From the NCBI GenBank assembly GCA_910577955.1, contig CAJTNC010000024.1:1-41439 (forward strand): DNA of 41,439 nt, in the 5' to 3' direction. The translations under genes were made by a program, and so were the position numbers. This DNA comes from an uncultured Lachnospiraceae bacterium (GTDB taxonomy: Bacteria > Bacillota > Clostridia > Lachnospirales > Lachnospiraceae). Shown here one piece after another: positions 14,480-23,164 of the stretch (positions within the stretch are counted from its first letter, which is position 1; each line of letters begins with the position of its first letter). The notes beneath the pieces are model-generated. The model saw only the letters and a list, made by a program, of their open reading frames with translations. It had not been told where the DNA came from and did no database searches.

Positions 14480-16753
14480 CTATAAACCGGTCAGTTTTTC
14501 AAACAGCAGGGACGCCTCGTATACATTGTGTACATCCCTCTTAGATGCATCTAAAATTATGCTCTCCCCTTCTTTTTCCTGATATGTTTTTCCCCCAGTC
14601 CTATTTTTTTCACCAAAAACTACTGGTACCACAGCTTCCTTATAAATAGTCTCATCAAACCATTTCAAAAACTCCTCCCCATGTTTCATGGCGGCGAAGC
14701 GAAACCGTTGTACCTTTAAGTTAAAATAGACATCTTTTTTATCCAGCGTTCGATAACAGTTTAGGAACCACTCCTTACTATCAATCCCGTCTTTATCCCA
14801 CAATATTCTTTCAGGCAGCAAGCCTCTGGCCACAGCTCTCAGTATACAATTATAAAAGGAACTCACATCTGTCGTTATTTCCGGAAAAAGCATTTCTGTC
14901 CGAGACATGGCAAAACCACCGATATTGCCGATAGCCCATGCCTCCCGAAGAAATTTCGTTCCTGCATCCAGTTCTGTGATGGCAGTATTCGACGTTGCCC
15001 CCACAGATCCTGAAGACATTCCGGCAATAGACAAAGGATATTGCAGGCAAAGAATTCTCGGAACTATTAAAGATGTTATAACCCCCATATACAAATCCTG
15101 ACATATACCATCCCAGAGCCGGCCGGTATGAGTTAATAAAGTATCAAAATAACTCCTCTTAAACATTGAATTGATATACAGCAATGGCATTGCATACATA
15201 TAAGAAAGATTTTCCAAAGCGGTCGTCAAAAATGAAACAGAGCTTATATAGTTCTCGTTATACTGGCCTTTTTGATATCGCCTAGGAATCACAAACTGAT
15301 TTTCCTGTCCTCCGTTAAAACCTGGCCAGGCGTAAAAACCCCTCTCCCAATATATCACTTCTTCATTCGGATAACGTTGTGTCACATCATCCAATACTTC
15401 CAGCGTCCACGGCAAGAGAGCATCATCTGAACCAACAGAAAAAATATACTCGCCGCTCGCCTTCAAAAACGCATATTCAAAACTTTTAGGAAGATGCAGT
15501 TCTCTTGGCGTGCGAAAATATTTAATGCGTTCATCATTCAGTTCCCGGACCATTCTATAAACTTCAGTATTCCCATCTGAAGAATTATCGCTGATTACAA
15601 TCTCATAGCTTCCCCTATATCTCTGATTCAAGCAAGTCCTTAACGTATGCCGTAAAGTAGCGCAGGAATTGCGTGCAGGGATAACAACAGAAAAACGACA
15701 CTGTGATGTCTTATGGATTGCCGCCTCTGCATCCATATGATATATTTCACCAATGTACGCCAAATAACTGCCTACCCATCCGAAAGTAATATTATTTTTC
15801 TTCCATTCCGATGTCTGAATATATAAATTCTGCAAGTTCTTTCTCAGAGTTTCCGTTGCCGCTAACTCCTCCATATAACAGCTGGAGGCCAACAGGACAA
15901 AAAGTTTATTTCCCTTCGTTCCACCTGTCAGACTGTTTATAATCTCTCCAACGTTATTTCCAAGGGAACTCCCATCACAAATCAATTCCACTGCAGGGAT
16001 AAACTGCATTCCGTTTTCAGTTGTTATATTATCCATACTGACTGCGACTGTTTCCTGCATGTTTATCGGCTCTTCAATCTCAATCAGGGCAGGAAGAGTA
16101 ATCACGGACACTTTGCAGCCCATCCTTGCCAAAACTAACCCAAGAATGTAGATTTCTGTCTGTTCGCTTTCTTTGCTGACACAAAAGATACAATCTTTCT
16201 TTTTGTCAATAGCCTCTTTCAGAAAACCAAAATTAGGAATTTCCTCAATCCATTGTCTTGGCAGATGTTCTCCTCCATTTATAAAATTTACATATCTTTC
16301 CAATATGTAATTGGAAACAATTTTGCAATCTGCCAGATATTCATTCCGCAGCCCCTCTGCATTTTCGTTCTCTAAAAATAACTGCTCTTGTCTTTTTTCA
16401 TCCTCCAATCGCTTTTCCAAATACTTTAAATCATTTTCAGACTGTGCGATTTCATATTCTCTGTATTTGCTGATTGGAATATCGCCAACAATAGCATCCA
16501 GTTCCTGCAAAATTCTATTTCCCTCTATGTCGCCCTCCGCCGGGCAGTCCATATTGACCAAATTACGCAAAAAACCAAATATCTCTGTCGGATTTCTGCC
16601 GCTTTTCAGCAGGGTTCTTGCTTTGACAGCATTCCAAAGCGGATCAACTGGTTTGATCTGATAAATTTGATTTAACTGCTTCTCTTTTTCTTCATCACCA
16701 CAATTCTGCTCTAGGATATCCAATAAAAGTTTTCTGTATTCTTCATGTGTCAT
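14480..16753 (-). CDS. Large GT2-family glycosyltransferase with N-terminal extension
   Basis: Protein of 757 residues. A GT-A family 2 domain begins near residue 350: FSVVIPARNSCATLRHTLRT, then EIVISDNSSDG and the nucleotide/metal site SVGSDDALLPW. The first 345 residues are unusual: a helical, highly charged region (to about 150) and then an alpha/beta segment (CIFCVSKESEQTEIYILGLV) that may be a further Rossmann-type fold. No membrane span is seen, so it probably acts on the cytoplasmic face. The sugar donor and acceptor cannot be predicted. CCGGAGG precedes the ATG. It sits between the LicD gene (22 bp) and the 16821 gene, and probably belongs to the same transcript. Confidence 0.85.
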   Translation of the reverse strand: MTHEEYRKLLLDILEQNCGDEEKEKQLNQIYQIKPVDPLWNAVKARTLLKSGRNPTEIFGFLRNLVNMDCPAEGDIEGNRILQELDAIVGDIPISKYREYEIAQSENDLKYLEKRLEDEKRQEQLFLENENAEGLRNEYLADCKIVSNYILERYVNFINGGEHLPRQWIEEIPNFGFLKEAIDKKKDCIFCVSKESEQTEIYILGLVLARMGCKVSVITLPALIEIEEPINMQETVAVSMDNITTENGMQFIPAVELICDGSSLGNNVGEIINSLTGGTKGNKLFVLLASSCYMEELAATETLRKNLQNLYIQTSEWKKNNITFGWVGSYLAYIGEIYHMDAEAAIHKTSQCRFSVVIPARNSCATLRHTLRTCLNQRYRGSYEIVISDNSSDGNTEVYRMVRELNDERIKYFRTPRELHLPKSFEYAFLKASGEYIFSVGSDDALLPWTLEVLDDVTQRYPNEEVIYWERGFYAWPGFNGGQENQFVIPRRYQKGQYNENYISSVSFLTTALENLSYMYAMPLLYINSMFKRSYFDTLLTHTGRLWDGICQDLYMGVITSLIVPRILCLQYPLSIAGMSSGSVGATSNTAITELDAGTKFLREAWAIGNIGGFAMSRTEMLFPEITTDVSSFYNCILRAVARGLLPERILWDKDGIDSKEWFLNCYRTLDKKDVYFNLKVQRFRFAAMKHGEEFLKWFDETIYKEAVVPVVFGEKNRTGGKTYQEKEGESIILDASKRDVHNVYEASLLFEKLTGL

Positions 16754-16820
16754 TCTTGTGCCTCCGGAATGTTTTTCATTTCACTCTCTTTCTTTATCCG
16801 AACAGATCCACTCATTTCCC

Positions 16821-17405
16821 TTAAAATCCGTCTATAAACAAACACGGGGTGGACGTTGACGATAAATGCATATCCATCGAATTATTCAGTTTATCTAAAA
16901 AATATAATTCCTTTCCCTCTTGCAGCCCATATTCCCGAATCAGCATATTTCCTATCTCCGCACCGGGACCGGCATAGTATTTGTCACAAGTCACTACTAC
17001 GACTAAAATATCCGCCTTGATATCCCGAATCAAAGCAGGTCTTTCAATACGAAAATCCTTTGGCCTATTCATATCCCAATCCGGATTAGCCTCCAGATCA
17101 TTTATGTTCTTTCCCCATTTCCTTTCGTCACCGTCAACAATACTGAACTCTTTTACCCGATCTATATAATCACGGTAGCGCCTGACTGCCCATATACATT
17201 TGTCACCTGCTCCATAAAAGACGAGATGCATTTTTTCGAAATTCTTATCAGTAATATATTCAAAAATTGTCCTTTCCATTTTCCAGGAGTTGCGTATAAA
17301 ATATTCTTTCTGCTTTTCACTGAGGTAGGACGCCTTCATTCCACTATAGTAAATCTGCCGATCAGTCGATTCATAAAATTCGCTCAGTTCAGCTGCCCCC
17401 CCCAT
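16821..17405 (-). CDS. Stand-alone Rossmann-like module protein, possibly the shifted C-terminal half of the pyruvyltransferase gene
   Basis: Protein of 194 residues. The central segment MHLVFYGAGDKCIWAVRRY, IVDGDERKWGK and ADILVVVVTCDKYY is the same nucleotide-binding-like module found fused to LicD, FkbM and radical SAM proteins here. A helical lead of about 55 residues precedes it. The only ATG lies within the last codons of the upstream gene (17-bp overlap), inside a G8 tract. Deleting one G would join the two into a single protein of about 490 residues, and in other island proteins this module is fused to an enzyme. The protein may therefore be made only as a fusion after slippage or frameshifting, or separately by coupling. 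Function unknown. Confidence 0.7.
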   Translation of the reverse strand: MGGAAELSEFYESTDRQIYYSGMKASYLSEKQKEYFIRNSWKMERTIFEYITDKNFEKMHLVFYGAGDKCIWAVRRYRDYIDRVKEFSIVDGDERKWGKNINDLEANPDWDMNRPKDFRIERPALIRDIKADILVVVVTCDKYYAGPGAEIGNMLIREYGLQEGKELYFLDKLNNSMDMHLSSTSTPCLFIDGF

Positions 17406-18282
17406 ATTTTATTGCCGCCTCCTGTATCCGATTTACGGCCAGCTGAATCGTTTTTTCTTTGAGCCACTCTATATCCGGTACTTCGGGCTCCCAGTCTATT
17501 TCTCCATATTCTCTGGGTTTATAAACTCTTACTATTTTATCCAACCCTGCAAAGCGGGATTCTTCCACAAAACCGGCATCACATTCGAAAGCCAGTATCA
17601 CAGGGATACCCATCGCAATACAAGGAAGCGCCATATGTAATCTCCTCGTAATCACCAGCTTCGCATTCTCTCTCAGCTCATTCTGCAGATTTTTCACACA
17701 CTCTTTTGCCTCTTCTGCATTTTCCTGACAAAATCCCGGTACTTTCATATCACGCATGGGATTTGGCAGCCATACGCTATTATCCATATATTCTTTTGGA
17801 ATATACGGAATCAACTGATCCGGCGGATCGCATATATACACTTTACCGTTTTGAGGCGTTGAAGTCCGCTTTTTTGCTCCTATACTGAAACACCCGCTCA
17901 TATATGCCGATACACCTTGTTTTTTCATCAATTCCATCGTTACCAAGTCACGGCATCCAAAAACTCCAAACCTTTCATATTTTGCAATTTCCTTAGCTAC
18001 CGATTCATCTGACGCATGGAAACCTATAAATATCGGAATGATCTTTTCCGACAACGGAAAACTATGATTGCCCTGAACCGCCAAAAATGCCGCTGTCATT
18101 GGAAGGATCACATACTCTCCCGTATAGAATTCCAACTGATTTCTTTCCACCTCAACAAGTTCTTCCTCCGGTATTCCCAGTCTCCTGTATGCCTCTTTAA
18201 TACCCTCTAACTGCATATAATCGCCAATGTTCACTTTATAGCTACTAAATTTCAGCAATCCGTATTTTATTCCCGCTCTCAT
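17389..18282 (-). CDS. Polysaccharide pyruvyltransferase family protein (PF04230)
   Basis: Protein of 297 residues. The PF04230 features are NIGDYMQLEGIKE near the N-terminus, FGCRDLVTMELMKKQGV and SGCFSIG in the middle, and LVITRRLHMALPCIAMGIPVI near residue 215. These enzymes transfer pyruvate ketals from PEP onto glycans, although many members have other or unknown roles. The ATG at 18282 follows GAGG. The gene ends in a G8 tract at 17396-17403, where a one-base loss would continue it into the downstream module protein. No signal peptide is seen, consistent with cytoplasmic modification of a lipid-linked or protein-linked glycan. Confidence 0.8.
   Translation of the reverse strand: MRAGIKYGLLKFSSYKVNIGDYMQLEGIKEAYRRLGIPEEELVEVERNQLEFYTGEYVILPMTAAFLAVQGNHSFPLSEKIIPIFIGFHASDESVAKEIAKYERFGVFGCRDLVTMELMKKQGVSAYMSGCFSIGAKKRTSTPQNGKVYICDPPDQLIPYIPKEYMDNSVWLPNPMRDMKVPGFCQENAEEAKECVKNLQNELRENAKLVITRRLHMALPCIAMGIPVILAFECDAGFVEESRFAGLDKIVRVYKPREYGEIDWEPEVPDIEWLKEKTIQLAVNRIQEAAIKYGGGS
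17396..17403 (-). repeat. G8 homopolymer tract at a gene-gene junction
   Basis: Eight C's on the plus strand read as G8 in the last codons of the pyruvyltransferase gene and in the first codons of the module gene (ATG plus seven G). At G8 the upstream frame stops after the run; at G7 it runs through into the downstream gene. It is the longest G tract noticed in the window. Confidence 0.7.
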
Positions 18283-18327
18283 CAATAAATTTCCTCTTTC
18301 TCTCCTTGCTTCACCGATTCCTCACTG

Positions 18328-19413
18328 TCAGATACATGCATAGCAATCCGTGTCCCAGACTGTAGGTGCGTGGTGCCGCAGATACAATTTATATTCCGGC
18401 ACCAGCTCTCTTATTTTTCGAGGAACCTCCCACAAATCCGATAGGTAATGATATGCACTGATGGAAAGTTTCGGCTTCTGTTCTGTGATAATCCGTCGTG
18501 CCCCTTCCAAAGCCTTTATCTCAAAAGTTTCCACATCCATTTTGATAAAAGTCACTATTTTTTCACTCAATTCTGTATCTATAGTCGTTATCTTCTCAGT
18601 ATGCCTTTGTTCTCCTTGTACATAACCATATTCTATTTCACTGATTTCGTCAGACACTCCCGCATTAAACAAATATATTTTTTCCCTGTCATACTTATCT
18701 GCCGTCTCTTCCAGTTCCCGAAATATAGCCGAATCCAACTCAAAAGAATAAATTGCTCCAAACGACCCCCCCGTTACCTTCAGCAGCTTGTCTATAGAAT
18801 CTCCCTTATAAGCTCCGGCATCAACAAAAAATTCTTCTCCTATCGGAAAAATTCCAGTCTCGAAATACTCGCCAGGCGTCTTAATTTCATTAAATATTTT
18901 TGTTGCCAAAGGCGGCGCTATTCTATTACAGATTGCCTCGACATAGATTTCCTTGGAAATATCATCTTCAAACAAATCCACAGAATCCACGATCACATCT
19001 CGTTTCTCTTTGAACCACTCATCACTATAATGAGGATCGTATACATTAAGAACATACCAGTCCATAGGATAACATTCAATACCCATAGCAGTTAATTGTT
19101 CGTAAATAGGCCTCCACTCTCCTACCATGATCAACACGGCTATATCATCCATCCCGGCAATCTCTTGAGGAGAAAGACACTTTCTTCCTTTAAAAAATTT
19201 TCCCCAACGCTCCGGATTGTTGTCACCCACATACTCAAATCTCAGCACATGCTCCTGATCCGCGCAATCCTCAAAAAATTCTCCTGTTCCAAAGATACAC
19301 ACATCTCTATGAGAATACAGTTTTTTCCGAATTTCTACAGCGCGTCGATGTATCTCATAATGTGTTTCTATCGCGTAATCTACAGCCTTATTTAAACGTT
19401 CTTTTATTTGCAT
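18328..19413 (-). CDS. FkbM-family methyltransferase with N-terminal Rossmann-like module (copy 1)
   Basis: Protein of 361 residues in two parts. Residues 36-120 form the recurring module (VCIFGTGEFF, YVGDNNPERWG, DDIAVLIMVGEW, LTAMGIECY). Residues 190-361 form an FkbM SAM-dependent methyltransferase with the SAM loop FVDAGAYKGDSI (196-207), FELD and FIKMDVETFEIKALEGA (289-305), ending in YLRHHAPTVWDTDCYA. FkbM enzymes usually O-methylate sugars or polyketides. It is a clear paralogue of 22052-23155, so two positions of the glycan may be methylated. A G7 tract lies at 18766-18772 in codons 215-216. GAGAGG precedes the ATG. Confidence 0.9.
   Translation of the reverse strand: MQIKERLNKAVDYAIETHYEIHRRAVEIRKKLYSHRDVCIFGTGEFFEDCADQEHVLRFEYVGDNNPERWGKFFKGRKCLSPQEIAGMDDIAVLIMVGEWRPIYEQLTAMGIECYPMDWYVLNVYDPHYSDEWFKEKRDVIVDSVDLFEDDISKEIYVEAICNRIAPPLATKIFNEIKTPGEYFETGIFPIGEEFFVDAGAYKGDSIDKLLKVTGGSFGAIYSFELDSAIFRELEETADKYDREKIYLFNAGVSDEISEIEYGYVQGEQRHTEKITTIDTELSEKIVTFIKMDVETFEIKALEGARRIITEQKPKLSISAYHYLSDLWEVPRKIRELVPEYKLYLRHHAPTVWDTDCYACI
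18766..18772 (-). repeat. G7 homopolymer tract inside FkbM copy 1
   Basis: Seven C's on the plus strand read as G7 at codons 214-216 (VTGGSFG). A slip would remove most of the methyltransferase domain. The paralogue at 22052 has no such run at the matching place (AVGEKYN). Confidence 0.5.
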
Positions 19414-19478
19414 TTTTTTCCTCTCTACAATCCCATAACACCATTTTTATGACCGGTCTGCAATAAATACTTTTACTG

Positions 19479-20543
19479 TCATTCTATGATTCTTCCCTTT
19501 TTGTCAATTCTCTTAAATCCTGCCGGAGGATCATAAGATACCTTCCTCTCCAATTCATTTTTCTCTTCAAATGCAGCAATCGCCCTTTCCAACTCTGTTC
19601 CTGTTAGATCTTTCATTGCCAAAAGTTCCTGATACTTAACATCATTCAATATCTCCTGATAATAAACAGGCGCTAGTAACAGATATCTGTAGGCAACATC
19701 ATTTCTCCTGTTTTTATACATTTTTAATGCATACCGCAGGCACATAGTACCCAATTTGTGAACAGCTTCCTCATATCTTGCCTGAGGTTTCTTCATTCCG
19801 AATCCGTTTGCTATATCATAGAATGCATTGATCAATTGGTAGTGTTCAAAGGAACCAAGGAGTTTAAGTTCAGACTCGTTTGTCTCATTTCCGGTATGCA
19901 CTCTATACTGACACAGCGGATCTGTTATGTATGCAATATCCCCTGCCATTGCATACAGGTAATTATTATACCAATCTCCTGCCACCTGAAACTGCCGCAG
20001 ATAAATACCTATTTTTCTAAGAGTTGTTACCCTTGTCATACGCTGGCCGGGAATCGCTATCCCTGCCATCATATGAACTGCCGCCTGACTTTCCCCATCA
20101 ACAATGCAGTCAACATTATAAAACGGAGGCGTCTGGTGTATATTCCCGTTTTCATCGATTTCTTCGCGATGCGTAAGCACTGCGCTCACGTTTTGGTTGT
20201 TCTCAAACACCTCTATACAACGTTCAATGAAAGTCGGTTTTATTGCATCATCGCTGGCCAGAATATATTGAAAATCTCCTTCCGCATCTCTGTATGCCAT
20301 CTGGGAATTTTTCTCACTGCCTAAATTCCTCTTATTATCTAGGACTTTAAAATAAATACCCTTTTCCTTAAATTTCTTTCGATATTCCTGTGCAATTTCA
20401 TAAGAATCATCTGTGGAAGCATTATCGCTAAAATGTACTTCTATATTTTCATATGTCTGGTTATAGACACTCTCCAAACAGTGTCTCAGATAGTGGCCAT
20501 AATTATAATTAGGTATACATACAGTAACTAAAGGTTTTCTCAT
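19479..20543 (-). CDS. GT2-family glycosyltransferase
   Basis: Protein of 354 residues. The GT-A family 2 domain starts at once: VTVCIPNYNYGHYLRHCLES (7-26), then VHFSDNASTDDS (36-47) and the DXD-type site ILASDDA (94-100). The C-terminal 140 residues are helical. No transmembrane segment is seen. Donor and acceptor are unknown. A GGGGGGAG ribosome site precedes the ATG. The gene lies between the two FkbM genes with short gaps (65 bp downstream, 92 bp upstream), consistent with co-transcription from the promoter near 24.5 kb. Confidence 0.9.
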   Translation of the reverse strand: MRKPLVTVCIPNYNYGHYLRHCLESVYNQTYENIEVHFSDNASTDDSYEIAQEYRKKFKEKGIYFKVLDNKRNLGSEKNSQMAYRDAEGDFQYILASDDAIKPTFIERCIEVFENNQNVSAVLTHREEIDENGNIHQTPPFYNVDCIVDGESQAAVHMMAGIAIPGQRMTRVTTLRKIGIYLRQFQVAGDWYNNYLYAMAGDIAYITDPLCQYRVHTGNETNESELKLLGSFEHYQLINAFYDIANGFGMKKPQARYEEAVHKLGTMCLRYALKMYKNRRNDVAYRYLLLAPVYYQEILNDVKYQELLAMKDLTGTELERAIAAFEEKNELERKVSYDPPAGFKRIDKKGRIIE

Positions 20544-20635
20544 GATCCATCTCCCCCCAAAATCATTTTAAATATTTATTAAATTCAATAGCTTCCACTA
20601 TTTCTTCCTTAAAAAAGTCCTTTGTAAAATATCCT

Positions 20636-21961
20636 TTAATTCTTTACGCAAGCTTCGTCTTTCGTATCCCTTTTTAAGAATGACTTATAGCCCTGTTCCG
20701 CCGCTTTCGCAGTGAATCGGCTCTCATCTTCAAGATATCCGTGGTATCTACAGCTCTCATAAAAAGGACGGGCTATATACTGCTTCAGCTCTTCACGCAG
20801 CTCTTCTCTGGATATGCCTTTGTTTAAATCTACATAATCACAAGAATTATCTGCCACATGGAGGCTATATATGGCTGTAGCCAGATCACATGGGTGAACC
20901 TTTCCATTTTTTATCTGGTGCCAATTATTACAAGCTGATTTCATTCTTGTCACGTGTTCGTCAGAATACCCTTTGTTCACTAATGACACAGGCACGATCC
21001 ACTCCGGTGAAAAAAGGCCGGCCGTATAGCATACCCCTGATTGTTTTACCGTCTCAATATTTTGATAAAACATCTTTTTCTGATTTTCAGAAACGCTCTC
21101 CACATAATTTGAAAAACTGACATTAACTCTATCATCATGCAAGCCCTCTAACTGCTCGGGTTTAATTGGATATGTTCCCGATGTGGCAATTGAAATCAGT
21201 CCGAAATTTTCCCACCGGCAGAGGTGTTCTATTATCTGCGAAATATCTTTATGCATGAATGGTTCCCCTCCCATTACAGTAATTGTTCCTACCATATCTA
21301 CAGCGCCAAAAAAATTATCAATGTCGCTGCATATCTGCTCTAATGGAAAATCCACTCTCTCATGCAGACCATATTCATTCATATATGATGTACAATATTT
21401 ACATTTCAAACTGCATCTTTGATTGATGACCAATGTCACGGAAGGCAAAAATATTGGTTCCTCTTCTTCAATGTATTGTGCACTTAAGATCCCTTTGATC
21501 CTATGGCAATATACCTGCCTGCATTCCATCGTTCCGGAACATCTCTTTGCACTGATCCCGGTGTCTTTACTGAAAGGACACAGCAGTCCCATATACAGGT
21601 AGTCTCCATAAATAAAATTATTGAATCCATGGTTCTTTAAATCAGCAATCAGGCTGTACAAAATAACACGATTGCCGATGCATACAATAACAAGGCTATT
21701 CTCCTTATCATCATTTTCAAAAGGGGCAATTACTTCAATTCCGTTTACAGATTTCAGCTCTTCCCACCTAATATCCCAATAGTTGCTAATATCCACTCCT
21801 AATTCTAAAAGTCTTTTTCCGATAGCTTTCCCCTGATAGCTTGCCCCCCACAAAATAACGTGCTCGAAGCTCTTGATATATTCCACAACAGAAGTATCAC
21901 CGCATACCTCGCCGCTCCACGCACGTTTATAATATTCTTCCAGATCAAAATCTCTTTTCAT
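20636..21961 (-). CDS. Radical SAM protein with N-terminal Rossmann-like module
   Basis: Protein of 441 residues. The first 125 residues carry the recurring module (HVILWGASYQGKAIG, ENSLVIVCIGN, LKNHGFNNFIYGD). The radical SAM core begins near 170 with the [4Fe-4S] motif CSLKCKYC (Cys183, 187, 190) and the GGEPF SAM-contact motif. Further cysteines (CNNW, HPCD, CRYHG) may hold an auxiliary cluster. Radical SAM enzymes in glycan loci perform difficult C-H chemistry such as deoxygenation, epimerisation or methylation; the substrate is unknown. ATG 21961 is preferred (GGAGAAAG upstream) over ATG 21976. It pairs with the second radical SAM gene at 23165. Confidence 0.85.
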   Translation of the reverse strand: MKRDFDLEEYYKRAWSGEVCGDTSVVEYIKSFEHVILWGASYQGKAIGKRLLELGVDISNYWDIRWEELKSVNGIEVIAPFENDDKENSLVIVCIGNRVILYSLIADLKNHGFNNFIYGDYLYMGLLCPFSKDTGISAKRCSGTMECRQVYCHRIKGILSAQYIEEEEPIFLPSVTLVINQRCSLKCKYCTSYMNEYGLHERVDFPLEQICSDIDNFFGAVDMVGTITVMGGEPFMHKDISQIIEHLCRWENFGLISIATSGTYPIKPEQLEGLHDDRVNVSFSNYVESVSENQKKMFYQNIETVKQSGVCYTAGLFSPEWIVPVSLVNKGYSDEHVTRMKSACNNWHQIKNGKVHPCDLATAIYSLHVADNSCDYVDLNKGISREELREELKQYIARPFYESCRYHGYLEDESRFTAKAAEQGYKSFLKRDTKDEACVKN

Positions 21962-22051
21962 CGTCACTTTCTCCATTCCACTTTAAATAATATTTTCTTA
22001 TTGATCAGCTAATCCTTTATGTCGACCTACTACAAAAACTATTTCCCGCGT

Positions 22052-23155
22052 TTACTCCGATAACGCATAACAATCAGTGTCCCAAACCATGGGCGAATGA
22101 TGCCTTAAGTACAGCTTATAATTACTGTTTATTTCCTTGATTTTGAGCGGTATATCCCACAGATCTTCCAGTCTGTGGTATGCACTAATGATTAACTTAG
22201 GAGTATTTCGGCCAATTACTTTTCGCGCCCCTTCCAACGCCGCTATTTCTGCTCCCTCAATATCCATTTTCAACAATGTTGCCTCACCTTGTACGTAATT
22301 GTCGATTTTTACGAGTTTTGCCTCTTCATCTCCCTCATCCGTAACATTTGAACCTGTTTCTCCCGATATGTACCTCACCTCCTTTTCAACATCAGAACAT
22401 CCATAATTAAACAGTGAAATCTTTTCATCCTTATATTTTTCCAGTCTGATTTTCATTCTCTCAAAATTTCGTTTATCAAGTTCAAATGCATATATTTTAT
22501 TGTATTTTTCTCCCACCGCCTTCACAAAGTTTTCGACCGTATCTCCGTCAAAAGCACCTACATCCACATATGTCTCGTAATCCGTAAGCTGATATAATTC
22601 ATCACTGAAATATTCATTTTCACTCTCTATCTCATGAAATGTTTTTTGCGCCAAAAAAGGAGCTATTCTGTGACAGATAGACTCCACAAAACACTCTTTT
22701 GATAACGTGTCCTCAAACATTTGATATGCCGCCAAAACCTTTTCTCTCTGCGCCTCAAACCACCCGGCGTCATGATATGTGGTATATACATTCATAAAAA
22801 GATCTGTAAAAAGATAATTCTCTATCTGCATTTCATTCAACTGTTTTTGAACTTTTTTATAGTTGCCGACCATGATAATCACGACAACATCATCCAATTC
22901 TTTCAGTTTATCCGGTGAAACACAAGTGTATCCCGATATTACAGATCCACTTTTCTCTTCATTGTTATCACACACAAAGTCAATTCTTTTCAGATATCCA
23001 TGATAGCCTTCAAAAAAACCACCTGTTCCAAAGACACACACATTCTTTGCATGATCTATCCTTTGATTTACTTTTATAGCCTTGTAAAACACAGCATTAT
23101 TCGTTTCTATCGCGAAATCTATCGCACGATTCAGTCTGCAAATCTGTTCATCCAT
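22052..23155 (-). CDS. FkbM-family methyltransferase with N-terminal Rossmann-like module (copy 2)
   Basis: Protein of 367 residues, organised like 18328-19413. The module at 37-122 is VCVFGTGGFF, VCDNNEEKSG, DDVVVIIMVGNY and LNEMQIENY. The methyltransferase domain has YVDVGAFDGDTV (196-207), FELD and LLKMDIEGAEIAALEGARKV (295-313), ending YLRHHSPMVWDTDCYALSE. The first 20 residues are also alike in both copies (LN.A.D.AIET), pointing to gene duplication followed by divergence. GAGGGAG precedes the ATG, and the gene follows the radical SAM gene at 23165 after nine bases. It is probably a sugar O-methyltransferase acting in the cytoplasm. Confidence 0.9.
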   Translation of the reverse strand: MDEQICRLNRAIDFAIETNNAVFYKAIKVNQRIDHAKNVCVFGTGGFFEGYHGYLKRIDFVCDNNEEKSGSVISGYTCVSPDKLKELDDVVVIIMVGNYKKVQKQLNEMQIENYLFTDLFMNVYTTYHDAGWFEAQREKVLAAYQMFEDTLSKECFVESICHRIAPFLAQKTFHEIESENEYFSDELYQLTDYETYVDVGAFDGDTVENFVKAVGEKYNKIYAFELDKRNFERMKIRLEKYKDEKISLFNYGCSDVEKEVRYISGETGSNVTDEGDEEAKLVKIDNYVQGEATLLKMDIEGAEIAALEGARKVIGRNTPKLIISAYHRLEDLWDIPLKIKEINSNYKLYLRHHSPMVWDTDCYALSE

Positions 23156-23164
23156 TCCACTCCC

